Positions 8,157 to 16,715 of a DNA stretch of 64,000 bases are shown one piece after another. The stretch covers positions 7,180,001-7,244,000 of the forward strand of contig NZ_JAPZBC010000001.1 in assembly GCF_027460265.1 (NCBI RefSeq). The letters are read 5' to 3'. The DNA comes from Streptomyces sp. WMMC940 (GTDB lineage Bacteria > Actinomycetota > Actinomycetes > Streptomycetales > Streptomycetaceae). Position 1 is the stretch's first letter. Each line of letters begins with the position of its first letter. A model generated the notes under the pieces. That model did no database searches. It was not told the DNA's origin and saw only the letters and a program-made list of their open reading frames with translations. Both the position numbers and the translations under genes were made by a program.

Positions 8157-9074
8157 ATGGCACCGCACACCCCCGGCCTGAGAACCCGGACCTCCAGGAA
8201 GCCGGGCCCCTCCGCGAGGAGCAACCGGATGTGGGCCTGGCTGATGGTCCCCGGCACCCTCTGGATGGCCACGTTCCTCGTCGCCTCGCTCCTGCTGGTC
8301 GCCACCCTCGCGCTCGGCACCACCGATCCGCTCGGGAATCCGCAGTTCGGCCTCAACTTCGAGAACTTCGCGGCGCTGGCCGATCCCGCCTACCGTTCCG
8401 TGCTGCTCCGCTCGCTCGGCTACGCCCTGCTGACCTGTCTGATCTGCCTGGTGGTGGCCTATCCGGTGGCCTATGTCATCGCCCTGCACGGCGGACGGTT
8501 CAAGAACCTCCTGATCGCCGCCATCGTCGTCCCGTTCTTCGCGAACTACCTGGTCAGGATGTACGGCTGGTCCGTCGTCCTCTCCGACGACGGACCCGTG
8601 CTGAAGGCGCTGCGCGGGATCGGGATCGCGGACGGCGACACCAAGATCCTCCAGACCGGCGCGGGCGTCGTCGCCGGACTCGTCTACGGCTTCATCGTGT
8701 TCATGATCATCCCGCTGTACGCGGCGCTCGAACGGATGGACATCTCGCTGACCGAAGCCGGACGCGATCTCTACGGCGGACCGCTGCGGACCTTCTTCCA
8801 CGTCACCCTGCCGGCCACCCGGCAGGGTGCGGCAGCCGGCTGCGTCCTCGTCTTCCTGCCCGCCATGGGCGACTTCGTCAGTGCCCAGCTGATGGGAGGT
8901 CCCGACCAGATCATGATCGGCAACCTGATCCAGGACAAGTTCTTCCAGGGCCAGAACTGGCCGCTGGGCTCAGCGCTCACCATGCTGATGATGGCCGTGC
9001 TGTTCATCGGGATGCTCGGCTATCTGCGGCGGGCCCGCAAGGACGAGATGGACCAGGCGGAGGCAGGCCGATGA
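8157..9074 (+). CDS. ABC transporter permease (PotB type)
   Basis: Inner-membrane channel subunit of the Pot-type importer. The 305-residue protein has about six hydrophobic segments: WAWLMVPGTLWMATFLVASL near the N-terminus, LLTCLICLVVAYPVAYVIAL in the middle and MLMMAVLFIGMLGYL at the end. The EAA loop that docks to the ATPase is visible around EAGRDLYGGPLRTF. The start lies one base after the stop of the binding protein gene and the stop overlaps the next start, so all are co-translated. Confidence 0.92.
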   Translation: MAPHTPGLRTRTSRKPGPSARSNRMWAWLMVPGTLWMATFLVASLLLVATLALGTTDPLGNPQFGLNFENFAALADPAYRSVLLRSLGYALLTCLICLVVAYPVAYVIALHGGRFKNLLIAAIVVPFFANYLVRMYGWSVVLSDDGPVLKALRGIGIADGDTKILQTGAGVVAGLVYGFIVFMIIPLYAALERMDISLTEAGRDLYGGPLRTFFHVTLPATRQGAAAGCVLVFLPAMGDFVSAQLMGGPDQIMIGNLIQDKFFQGQNWPLGSALTMLMMAVLFIGMLGYLRRARKDEMDQAEAGR

Positions 9075-10015
9075 CACTCCGCCCGGCCCTCAAACCGAAG
9101 CCCCGTCCCGCGGACGGGACGGCGCGTACGCCCGGCCCCCGCAAACGCGGCAGCCGCCCGGGGACCGCAGAGCGCTCCCGCCCGACCCCGCGCCGGGGCC
9201 GCCGCGGCACCGAACGCAAGCCGCGCTTCGCCATCGCCGTGACCGCCGCCTTCTTCGCGCTGCTCTACCTGCCGATCGGCGTCGTCGCCCTCTTCTCCTT
9301 CAACTCCCAGAAGTCCCTCACGGTGTTCAAGGACTTCAGCCTCCGGTGGTACGGGGCCTTCCTCCGCGACGACGGTCTGCTCGAGTCGCTCGACATGAGC
9401 CTGCGGGTCTCGCTGGTGGCCATGGCCGGCTCTCTGCTGCTGGGGGTGACACTGGCCCTCGGACTGGTGCGCTGCCGAAGCCGGCTCGGCTCCCTCGCCG
9501 GACTGATCATGCTCATTCCCCTGATCACTCCGGAGATCGTCACCGGGGTCGCGGCCATGCTGCTCTTCAAGGGCATGGGCATCACCCTGTCCACCACGAC
9601 GGTGATGCTCGCCGAGATCACGTTCTCCATCTCCTACGTGACGGTCGTCCTGCGCTCCCGGATCGCCGCACTCAACCCGGAGACCGAGGAAGCGGCGATG
9701 GACCTGGGCGCCACCCGCTGGCAGGCCCTGCGGCTGGTCACCCTGCCCGCGCTGCTGCCCAGCATCCTGGCCTCGGGGGTCCTGATCTTCGCCCTGGTCT
9801 TCGACGACTTCGTCCTCGCCTACTTCACCACCGGCGTGGACCCGCAGCCGCTGTCCGTGCGGATCTACTCGGCGATCCGCTTCGGGGTCCAGCCCACCAT
9901 CAACGCGGTGGGCACCCTGATGCTCGTCGGCTCGATCCTCCTCATCGTCCTCGCCCTCTTCATCCCGCGCCTGTTCGGTCGTCGCGGCGGCCTCGATCTG
10001 CTCTCCGGGAAGTGA
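9071..10015 (+). CDS. ABC transporter permease (PotC type)
   Basis: Second channel subunit. The 314-residue protein starts with about 55 residues rich in Arg, Pro and Lys that are absent from typical PotC, followed by about six membrane segments (FAIAVTAAFFALLYLPIGVV, then LIMLIPLITPEIVTGVAAML) and an EAA loop (EEAAMDLGATRWQALRLV). The ATG overlaps the upstream stop (ATGA). It pairs with the PotB-type permease. Confidence 0.92.
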   Translation: MTLRPALKPKPRPADGTARTPGPRKRGSRPGTAERSRPTPRRGRRGTERKPRFAIAVTAAFFALLYLPIGVVALFSFNSQKSLTVFKDFSLRWYGAFLRDDGLLESLDMSLRVSLVAMAGSLLLGVTLALGLVRCRSRLGSLAGLIMLIPLITPEIVTGVAAMLLFKGMGITLSTTTVMLAEITFSISYVTVVLRSRIAALNPETEEAAMDLGATRWQALRLVTLPALLPSILASGVLIFALVFDDFVLAYFTTGVDPQPLSVRIYSAIRFGVQPTINAVGTLMLVGSILLIVLALFIPRLFGRRGGLDLLSGK

Positions 10016-10019
10016 CACC

Positions 10020-11147
10020 GTGACGCCCACCGCCTCCTCGAAGCCCACCACCCCCACCTCCACCACCGCGCCGACGGGGGACCCCGCACCCGCCGTCCGG
10101 CTCGACGGGATCAGCAAGAGCTACGGCGACTCCTACGCCGTGCACGAGCTCTCCCTGGACATCGCCCGCGGTGAGTTCTTCTCGCTCCTCGGCCCCTCCG
10201 GCTGCGGCAAGACCACGACGCTCCGGATGATCGGCGGCTTCATCGACCCCACCGACGGCACCGTCCTGCTCGGCGGCGAGGACGTCACCGCCCTCCCGCC
10301 GAACAAGCGCGACGTCAACACCGTCTTCCAGAGCTACGCCCTGTTCGACCATCTCTCGGTCGCGGACAACGTGGCCTTCGGTCTCAAGCGCAAGGGCGTC
10401 GCACGTGCCGAGATCCGCGAGCGGGTCGGCACCATGCTGGAGCGGGTCCAGCTCGGCGGTCTCGGCGACCGCAAGCCCCGGACGCTCTCCGGCGGCCAGC
10501 GCCAGCGCGTCGCACTCGCCCGCGCCCTGGTCAACCGCCCGCAGGTGCTGCTCCTCGACGAGCCGCTCGCGGCCCTCGACCTCAAGCTCCGCCGCCGGAT
10601 GCAGGTCGAGCTCAAGCAGATCCAGCGCGAGGTCGGCATCACCTTCGTCTTCGTCACCCATGACCAGGACGAGGCGCTGACCATGTCCGACCGGGTCGCG
10701 GTGATGAACGAGGGACACGTCGAACAGTGCGGAACCCCCGAGGACGTCTACGAGCGTCCTTCCGGCAGCTTCGTCGCGTCCTTCATGGGCACCTCCAACC
10801 TGGTCCCGGGCACCTATCGCGCCGGCGAGATCGTCGTCGACGACGGACCCGCGCTGCCCGTCGGCACCCGGGCCGGAATCGCCGACGGCAGCCGCGTCAG
10901 CCTCTCCATCCGCCCCGAGAAGATCTGGTTGTCCGACTTCGAACCGGGTATGGCCCTGGCCTCCGGCGTCATCCGCGAGACCGTCTACTCGGGCGCCACC
11001 ACCACCTACCTCATCGAGCTCGTCCCCGGCATCACGCTCTCCGTGCTGGAGCAGAACACCGCCCGTTCCCGTATGGAGGACCGCTGGACCGGCGGGGAAC
11101 GCGTCGAGTTCGGTTGGAAGCCCGAACACTGCCTCGTCCTGGACTGA
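10020..11147 (+). CDS. ABC transporter ATP-binding protein (PotA type)
   Basis: Energises the importer by ATP hydrolysis. The 375-residue protein has Walker A (GPSGCGKTT), signature (LSGGQRQRVALARAL), Walker B (LLLDEPLAALD) and the switch histidine (FVTHDQDEA), then a C-terminal TOBE-like regulatory domain (SLSIRPEKIWL). The GTG start lies a few bases after the permease stop. Length and order match PotA/MalK-type ATPases. Confidence 0.93.
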   Translation: MTPTASSKPTTPTSTTAPTGDPAPAVRLDGISKSYGDSYAVHELSLDIARGEFFSLLGPSGCGKTTTLRMIGGFIDPTDGTVLLGGEDVTALPPNKRDVNTVFQSYALFDHLSVADNVAFGLKRKGVARAEIRERVGTMLERVQLGGLGDRKPRTLSGGQRQRVALARALVNRPQVLLLDEPLAALDLKLRRRMQVELKQIQREVGITFVFVTHDQDEALTMSDRVAVMNEGHVEQCGTPEDVYERPSGSFVASFMGTSNLVPGTYRAGEIVVDDGPALPVGTRAGIADGSRVSLSIRPEKIWLSDFEPGMALASGVIRETVYSGATTTYLIELVPGITLSVLEQNTARSRMEDRWTGGERVEFGWKPEHCLVLD

Positions 11148-11213
11148 CCCCAGCCGCCCTGCCGCGCCCTCCGGCAGCGGCCGGCGCCCCATCCAGCGAA
11201 GGAACCAACGCCC

Positions 11214-12536
11214 ATGAACCATGACGTCATCGTGCTCGGCGCCGGACTCGCCGGCCTCGCCGCCGCACGGGACCTGGCGGCCGGCGGCGCCGACGTGCTC
11301 GTCCTGGAGGCCCGGGACCGCGTCGGCGGACGCGTCGAGCAGACCGCGCTCCCCGACGGCCGGCTCGTCCAGCTGGGCGGGGAGGTCGTCGGCCGCGCGC
11401 ACACCGCCTACCGCGAACTCGCCGCGGAACTCGGACTGACCCTGGTCCCCAGCTATGTCGCGGAACCCGGCCACATGGCCAGGGCCACCCCGGAGGCCGT
11501 CTCCGTGGGCGACCCGCCCCACTGGTTCGGGCCCGGCGACGACGCCTGCCACCGGCGCGTCACCGCCGCGTTCACCGCCCTCGCCGAGGGAGTCGATCCG
11601 GACGACCCGTGGTCCCACCCCGAAGCCGGCGCCCTCGACGCGCTGTCGGTCGCCGACTGGCTCCGCTCCGAAGGGGCGGGTCCGGCCGTCGTCCGCCTGT
11701 GGGAGATCGGGCAACTCGCCCTCGCTAGCGGCTCGTACGAGCGGACCTCGTTGCTGTCGGCCCTGCGCAAGCACGCCGCGGTCCCCGGCGGGGACGCACG
11801 CGAACACTACGACTACGAGGACTGGGAAGGACTGCGGGTCGCGGAGGGCTCCGCCACCGTCGCCCTCCGCATGGCGGGGGACCTCGGCCACCGTGTCCGT
11901 ACCGGCGCGCCCGTGGACCGTCTCGCCGTACGCCCCGGCGGCTGCTCCGTACGGCTCGCCGGCGGCGAGACGCTCACCGCGGGCGCCGTCGTCAGCGCCC
12001 TCCCCGTGGGCCCGCTGCGCGCGGTCGCCGTCAGCGGCGTGTCCGACGAACGGCTCTCCTCGCTGCACCGGCAGCGCCAGGCCGTCGCCGCCAAGTTCAC
12101 CGCCGCCTACGACAAACCCTTCTGGCGCGACAGCGACCTCAACGGGCTCTCCGAGTGCGAAGGCGTACTCGGCTCCACCTGGCCGCAGAACGAGGGAGTC
12201 CTCTCCGCCCTGGTGCCCCCCGAACGGTACGGCGTGCTCCTCGGCATGCCCGGCGCCCTGCGCACCCGGGAACTGCTCGCCGACATCGCCCGCCTCTACG
12301 GCGAGGAGGCCCACACCCCGCTGAGCACCCACATCCGGATGTGGGGCACCGATCCCTGGACCCAGGGTTACGTCACCCAGTGGGTCCCCGGCGACGTGAT
12401 GGCCGTCGGCCCCCGGCACGGCACCCACGAACCACCCTTCTACGTCTGCGGATCCGACCAGTGGGTCGCCGGCTACATGGAAGGCGCGGTGCGCACCGGC
12501 CGCGCAGCGGCGAAGGAGGCACTGCGCCGTGGCTGA
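11214..12536 (+). CDS. flavin-containing amine oxidase
   Basis: FAD enzyme that oxidises an amine to an imine/aldehyde and releases ammonia or a smaller amine. The 440-residue protein begins with the FAD-binding motif VIVLGAGLAGLAAARDL and the GG-doublet RVGGRVE of the monoamine oxidase family, and ends with the conserved FAD-contact region YVCGSDQWVAGYMEGAV. GGAA lies upstream of the ATG. It sits between the importer and an aldehyde dehydrogenase, as in putrescine oxidase pathways, so it probably converts the imported or demethylated amine to an aminoaldehyde. Confidence 0.88.
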   Translation: MNHDVIVLGAGLAGLAAARDLAAGGADVLVLEARDRVGGRVEQTALPDGRLVQLGGEVVGRAHTAYRELAAELGLTLVPSYVAEPGHMARATPEAVSVGDPPHWFGPGDDACHRRVTAAFTALAEGVDPDDPWSHPEAGALDALSVADWLRSEGAGPAVVRLWEIGQLALASGSYERTSLLSALRKHAAVPGGDAREHYDYEDWEGLRVAEGSATVALRMAGDLGHRVRTGAPVDRLAVRPGGCSVRLAGGETLTAGAVVSALPVGPLRAVAVSGVSDERLSSLHRQRQAVAAKFTAAYDKPFWRDSDLNGLSECEGVLGSTWPQNEGVLSALVPPERYGVLLGMPGALRTRELLADIARLYGEEAHTPLSTHIRMWGTDPWTQGYVTQWVPGDVMAVGPRHGTHEPPFYVCGSDQWVAGYMEGAVRTGRAAAKEALRRG

Positions 12537-13938
12537 CGCGCCGATGACCGTCCTCAACCACATCGGGGGAGCGGACGTCCCCGCCGTGTGCGGTGCGACG
12601 ACGCAGCTGGTCGACCCCACCAGCGGTCTGGCCCGGGGCACCGCACCGCTGTCCGGCGCGGCCGACACCGACGCCGCCTGCGCCGCGGCGGCGGCCGCGT
12701 ACGACCACTGGTCGCTGACCACCCCGGCCGAGCGGCAGCGCGCCCTGCTGCGCATCGCCGACGCCATGGAGGACCACGCGGACGCACTCGTGGCCGCCGA
12801 GACCGCGGACACCGGAAAGCCCGCGGCCCTGTTCCGAGCCGACGAACTGCCCGCCGCCGTCGACACCGTGCGCTACTTCGCGGGCGCCGCCCGGAACCTG
12901 CCGGGAGCCGCCGCCGGCGAGTACACCGAGGGGCGCACCTCCCTGCTCCGGCGCGAACCGGTAGGCGTCTGCGCCCAGATCACACCGTGGAACTACCCGC
13001 TGATGATGGCCGTGTGGAAGATCGCCCCCGCGATCGCCGCCGGGAACACCACGGTCCTCAAACCCGCCGACACCACCCCCTCGTCGTCCGCCCTCCTCGC
13101 CCGGCTCGCCGCCGAACACCTGCCGCCCGGCGTCGTCAACGTCGTCTGCGGCGACCGAGACACCGGCCGCGCCCTCGTCCAGCAGCCGGCCGTCCGACTG
13201 GTCGCCGTCACCGGAAGCGTCCGCGCCGGGCGGGAGATCGCCGCCGTCGCGGCGGCCGACCTCAAACGCGTCCATCTGGAACTCGGGGGCAACGCCCCCG
13301 TCATCGTCCACGACGACGCGGACATCGAGACCACCGCCGCCGAACTCGCCGCCGTCGCCTACTACAACGCGGGCCAGGACTGCACGGCCCCCACCCGCGT
13401 CCTGGTGCACGCCGCCGTGCACGACGCCTTCCTCGCCGCGTTCGCGGCGCAGGCGGAGAAGCAGCGCCCGGCGGCCGACTTCGGCCCTCTCAACAGCGCC
13501 GCCCAACTCGCCGCGGTCGAAGGCCTGCTGGAGCGTCTGCCGGCCCGTGCGGAGATCGTCGCCGGCGGCTCACGCGCCCTGCGGCCCGGCTACTACCACG
13601 AGGCCACCGTCGTCACCGGCGTCCACCAGGACGACGAGATCGTCCAGGAGGAGGTGTTCGGTCCGGTCGTCACGGTGCAGCGCTTCACGGACGAGGCCGA
13701 GGCGTTCCGGCTCGCCAACGGTGTACGGCTGGGGCTCGCCGCCGGTGTCTGGACCACGGACCACGACCGGGCCATGCGCGCGACCCGAGCGCTCCACACC
13801 GGGATCGTCTGGGTCAACACCCACGGGACCACCGTCTCGGAGATGCCGCACGGCGGCGTCAAGCACTCGGGCTACGGAAGTGATCTGTCCCTGGCAGGTC
13901 TGCTCGACTACACGCAGGTCAAGCACGTGATGCTGTGA
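12529..13938 (+). CDS. NAD(P)-dependent aldehyde dehydrogenase (aminoaldehyde type)
   Basis: Oxidises an aldehyde to the acid. The 469-residue protein has the catalytic cysteine C285 in GQDCTA, the general base E251 in LELGGN, and the cofactor and core motifs ITPWNYPLMMAVWK and LKPADTTP. GQDCTA resembles gamma-aminobutyraldehyde and betaine aldehyde dehydrogenases. The GTG start overlaps the amine oxidase by eight bases; an in-frame ATG lies 15 bases later. It completes an import - oxygenase - amine oxidase - dehydrogenase series. The exact aldehyde is unknown. Confidence 0.9.
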   Translation: MADAPMTVLNHIGGADVPAVCGATTQLVDPTSGLARGTAPLSGAADTDAACAAAAAAYDHWSLTTPAERQRALLRIADAMEDHADALVAAETADTGKPAALFRADELPAAVDTVRYFAGAARNLPGAAAGEYTEGRTSLLRREPVGVCAQITPWNYPLMMAVWKIAPAIAAGNTTVLKPADTTPSSSALLARLAAEHLPPGVVNVVCGDRDTGRALVQQPAVRLVAVTGSVRAGREIAAVAAADLKRVHLELGGNAPVIVHDDADIETTAAELAAVAYYNAGQDCTAPTRVLVHAAVHDAFLAAFAAQAEKQRPAADFGPLNSAAQLAAVEGLLERLPARAEIVAGGSRALRPGYYHEATVVTGVHQDDEIVQEEVFGPVVTVQRFTDEAEAFRLANGVRLGLAAGVWTTDHDRAMRATRALHTGIVWVNTHGTTVSEMPHGGVKHSGYGSDLSLAGLLDYTQVKHVML

Positions 13939-14082
13939 CCACCGGACGGTGCGTGGGCCGGTTGGCCCCGTACGCGGCGCGCCTCGGCCGGACGGCGGGG
14001 ACGGCCGGGAGGATCGCTTCCGGGGTGGCACGCGACACGGCCGCCCGGAGCCCGTCCCCCGCACGACGAAGAGGTCCCCGCC

Positions 14083-14124
14083 ATGACCGTGACCGACACC
14101 GCGGCCCTCGCCGTCCGGCCGTGA
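14083..14124 (+). CDS. possible 13-residue leader peptide or shifted start of the methyltransferase
   Basis: An ATG with a good ribosome site (GAAGAGG) starts the peptide MTVTDTAALAVRP. Its stop overlaps the GTG start of the methyltransferase (GTGA). This is either a translationally coupled leader or the true N-terminus separated from the methyltransferase by a one-base difference or sequencing error. The methyltransferase GTG itself has no good ribosome site, so this little frame probably matters for its translation. Confidence 0.35.
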   Translation: MTVTDTAALAVRP

Positions 14125-15023
14125 CGCGCCCCGAGCACGGCGGTGCCGCCCGCCGCGACGCGCACGACGACGGCCGCTACGGCGAGGAGGTCTTCCCTCC
14201 CGGGCAGGCGGGCGAGGACGACCGGATCGACCTGGGCGCCCTCGCGTACGACGAGACGACCCTGGCCCGTCTGACGGCCCTCGGCGCAGGGCCGGACTGG
14301 CACTGCCTCGACATCGGTGCCGGTACGGGAACCGTGGCGCGCGCTCTGCTGCACCGGGCGGGAGTGCGGTCGGTACTCGCCGTGGACCGGGACGTCCGGT
14401 TCCTCGCGGCCCGGCCGACACCGGGACTCACCGCGTTGGAGGCCGACGTCACCGACCCGGCGTTCGACCCCGGCCGGTTCGACCTCGTCCACGCGCGGTT
14501 CGTCCTGATGCACCTTCCGGAACACGAGGAGCTCATCGCCAGGCTGAGCCGCCTGCTCACCCCCGGCGGCGTCCTCGTCCTCGGCGACGCGATCGACCTC
14601 ACCACGGCGACGGCGCCCACCAATCCGTACACCCGGGTCATGCGGGCGATGTGGGAGGGGCTGCGGGACACCATCGGCACCGATGTCTCATGGGTGCCCC
14701 GCTACCCCGAACTGCTGCGCGGTGCGGGCCTCGTGTCCGTGGGTGCCGAGATCCATGTGCCGCCGCTGCTGCCCGGCAGCCCCATCAGCCGTTTCTGGGC
14801 GGAGACCTGGGACCGGGCGCGCGACGCGATCCTGGCCACGGGCCACGTGGACGACGGCGCGATCGACGAGGCCGAGGCGTATCTGGACTCGCCCGACTGC
14901 GCCGCGCTCTCGGCCGGGATGATCACGGCCTGGGGGTGGGACCCCGAGAGGCCGCCCCCGGCCGGCCGGCGGCCGGGGGCGGCAGGGGTGCACCGCGAGC
15001 GGCGGACGTCTACCAGTAGATGA
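14121..15023 (+). CDS. class I SAM-dependent methyltransferase
   Basis: A 300-residue protein with the SAM-binding motif LDIGAGTGTVARALL, the acidic residue at the end of strand two (LAVDRDVRF) and motif HARFVLMHLPE typical of class I Rossmann methyltransferases. The substrate is not evident. The last 30 residues (after WGWDPERPPP) are Arg/Pro-rich and are encoded across a perfect hairpin that looks like a terminator, and the stop overlaps the convergent secreted-protein gene by 14 bp. The start is uncertain: see the small frame at 14083. Confidence 0.8.
   Translation: MTRPEHGGAARRDAHDDGRYGEEVFPPGQAGEDDRIDLGALAYDETTLARLTALGAGPDWHCLDIGAGTGTVARALLHRAGVRSVLAVDRDVRFLAARPTPGLTALEADVTDPAFDPGRFDLVHARFVLMHLPEHEELIARLSRLLTPGGVLVLGDAIDLTTATAPTNPYTRVMRAMWEGLRDTIGTDVSWVPRYPELLRGAGLVSVGAEIHVPPLLPGSPISRFWAETWDRARDAILATGHVDDGAIDEAEAYLDSPDCAALSAGMITAWGWDPERPPPAGRRPGAAGVHRERRTSTSR
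14951..14983. terminator. hairpin inside the 3' end of the methyltransferase gene
   Basis: Perfect 14-bp GC arms (GCCGCCCCCGGCCG at 14951-14964 and its complement at 14970-14983) around a five-base loop. There is no U-run, as is usual in Streptomyces. It lies between convergent genes and could serve both directions, though it is still within the methyltransferase reading frame. Confidence 0.5.
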
Positions 15024-16368
15024 CGGCGTATCCCGCGCCGCCGTCCTCGCCGTCCTCACCGGGGCGGGCGAAGAACTCGTCGTCCTCGCCGTCGCCGCCG
15101 TCACCGCCGCTGCCACCGACGGCGGCATGGGCGGGCAGCGCGACGATGCCGTCGGCGACGGTCCCGCCCCCGTTGCCGGAAGAACCGTCCGAACCGGGCC
15201 GGTTCACACCGCCGGTGGTGCAGGAGCTGTCGCCGCCGTCCCCGCCGGCACCGGGCGCACCTGCGTCGGTGTCGTCGGACGTGCCTCCCTCACCGCCGCC
15301 ACCGCCCTCGGCGGAGAGCAGCACGGTGCCGTTCGGGGAGTGGAAGGAGGTGGCGCCGCCGGACGACCCCTCCCGGCCGTCCCGGCCGGGGGCACCGCCG
15401 GATCCGTTGTCACCGGCGGTTCCGATGTCCACCAGGTAGTTCTTGCCCGGCTTGACCGGGACCAGGCACCAGGTGAATCCACCGCCGCCGCCACCGCCGC
15501 CGTCACCGCCGTCGGCTTGCGGCGTGCTGCCTCCGCCCCCTCCTCCGGCTCCACCGCCGCCACCTCCCCAGGCCTGGACGAACACCGAGGTGACGCCCGC
15601 CGGAGGGGTGAAGGTGTCGTCTTCGTTGAACTGCTCGATCCCGTGCAGGACTTCGGGGCGCATCGGCCTGTTCTTGCCGTGGTCCCAGCCGAACTCCTTG
15701 CCGTGCCCCTTCTTGACCTCACCACGGTGCCCGCCCTGGGCTTCGCGCTTGCCGCCCTGGCCCTCGCGCTTGCCGCCCTGGGCTTCGCCGTGGTTCGCGT
15801 CTTCGTCTTCCCCTTCGTCTTCGTCCCGGCCCTCGCCGTGGTTCGCGCTCTGTTCCCTGCCTTGTTGTTCCTGGCGGTTGTCGTCGCGGTCGGTTTCTTC
15901 GTCTTCGTCTTCGTTTTCGTCCCGGCCCTCGCCGCGGCCCTCGTCGCGGTCTTCGCCGTGGTTCGCGCTTTGTTCCCTGCCTTGTTGTTCCTGGCGGTTG
16001 TCGTCGCGGTCGGTTTCTTCGTCTTCGTCTTCGTTTTCGTCCCGGCCCTCGCCGCGGCCCTCGTCGCGGTCTTCGCCGTGGTTCGCGCTTTGTTCCCTGC
16101 CCTGGTCCTCCTCGCGGTCACCGTCCTGTTCCTGACCGCGGTCCCCGTCCTGGTTCTCGGCCCGGTCCTCCTCGCGGTCACCGGACGAGGAGGGACGGCT
16201 GTCGGCCGACTGGGGCCGGTGGTCGCCGCGGGGTTCCGGGTCGGCTGCGTGAGTGGTAGGGGCCGTCACCAGAAGCTGGCCGGTCACAGTGACCACGCCG
16301 GCGATTGAGGCAAGCAGGACCCGAGCGCGTCGCGCCCGGGGCAGTCCCATCGGTATACGAGTGTTCAT
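15010..16368 (-). CDS. secreted acidic repeat / glycine-rich protein
   Basis: A 452-residue exported protein of unknown function. It starts MNTRIPMGLPRARRARVLLA with a signal peptide ending near THAADPEP. Residues of about 50-230 are an extremely charged Glu/Asp/Arg/Gln-rich region, probably disordered, containing two 40-residue tandem copies of a unit beginning REQSANHGEDRDEGRGEG. The C-terminal 170 residues begin PPAGVTSVFVQAWGGGGGG and end GAGYAVIYW, a glycine-rich domain of the kind found in fibre-like and cell-surface proteins. Six cysteine-poor stretches of glycine suggest a structural surface role. Long open frames exist on the other strand here but are by-products of codon bias. Confidence 0.75.
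   Translation of the reverse strand: MNTRIPMGLPRARRARVLLASIAGVVTVTGQLLVTAPTTHAADPEPRGDHRPQSADSRPSSSGDREEDRAENQDGDRGQEQDGDREEDQGREQSANHGEDRDEGRGEGRDENEDEDEETDRDDNRQEQQGREQSANHGEDRDEGRGEGRDENEDEDEETDRDDNRQEQQGREQSANHGEGRDEDEGEDEDANHGEAQGGKREGQGGKREAQGGHRGEVKKGHGKEFGWDHGKNRPMRPEVLHGIEQFNEDDTFTPPAGVTSVFVQAWGGGGGGAGGGGGGSTPQADGGDGGGGGGGGFTWCLVPVKPGKNYLVDIGTAGDNGSGGAPGRDGREGSSGGATSFHSPNGTVLLSAEGGGGGEGGTSDDTDAGAPGAGGDGGDSSCTTGGVNRPGSDGSSGNGGGTVADGIVALPAHAAVGGSGGDGGDGEDDEFFARPGEDGEDGGAGYAVIYW
15841..16080. repeat. tandem repeat, two 120-bp units
   Basis: Positions 15841-15960 and 15961-16080 differ at only one base (position 10 of the unit). A partial further copy continues from 16081 for about 21 bp, and 15799-15840 resembles the second half of the unit. 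The repeat is in frame (40 codons) and encodes the acidic repeat of the secreted protein on the minus strand. It is a likely site of copy-number change. Confidence 0.95.
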
Positions 16369-16715
16369 GTCTTGGCTTCCTTCCCCGCGGTCACGAGGGA
16401 CTGCGCGGGAGAGCTGGGTAACAGAGCACGGACCGACGGCCCGTACGTGGCCATCCCAGCCTTCGGTACCGGGGCTCGCGCGCCGCCCGCACACCGCAGT
16501 GATCCGGTCAGGTGATCGTTCTACCTGACTGGAGTCAGGCGCGGTCGGCGGAGGCAGCCTCGGCTTCCGCCAGGGACGGGATGCGTGCCCACGTCGGGCC
16601 CGGAGAGCCCGACGCCGGCGAGGGAGCCGACCGGTGGCGCCGTTCGTCCTCGTGCGCCACTCCCGCGGCCCGCGGCCGGATGCCGTCCCCGCCCCGGAGC
16701 GGGACAGTGGTCCGG
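16369..16715. other. divergent intergenic region
   Basis: 347 bp between the secreted-protein start and the MFS start. It should hold both promoters. No convincing -35/-10 pair, operator palindrome or small gene was recognised. Confidence 0.4.

Noticed and set aside
9960..12866. 968-codon open frame on the minus strand
   Set aside because: It runs opposite well-supported transporter ATPase, amine oxidase and dehydrogenase genes and has no domain motifs; GC-rich codon bias produces such frames.
15127..16308. Long + strand frame rich in Val, Ala, Phe, Leu that looks like a membrane protein
   Set aside because: It is the antisense of the Glu/Asp/Arg repeat region; the minus frame has a signal peptide, a sensible start and a recognisable C-terminal domain.
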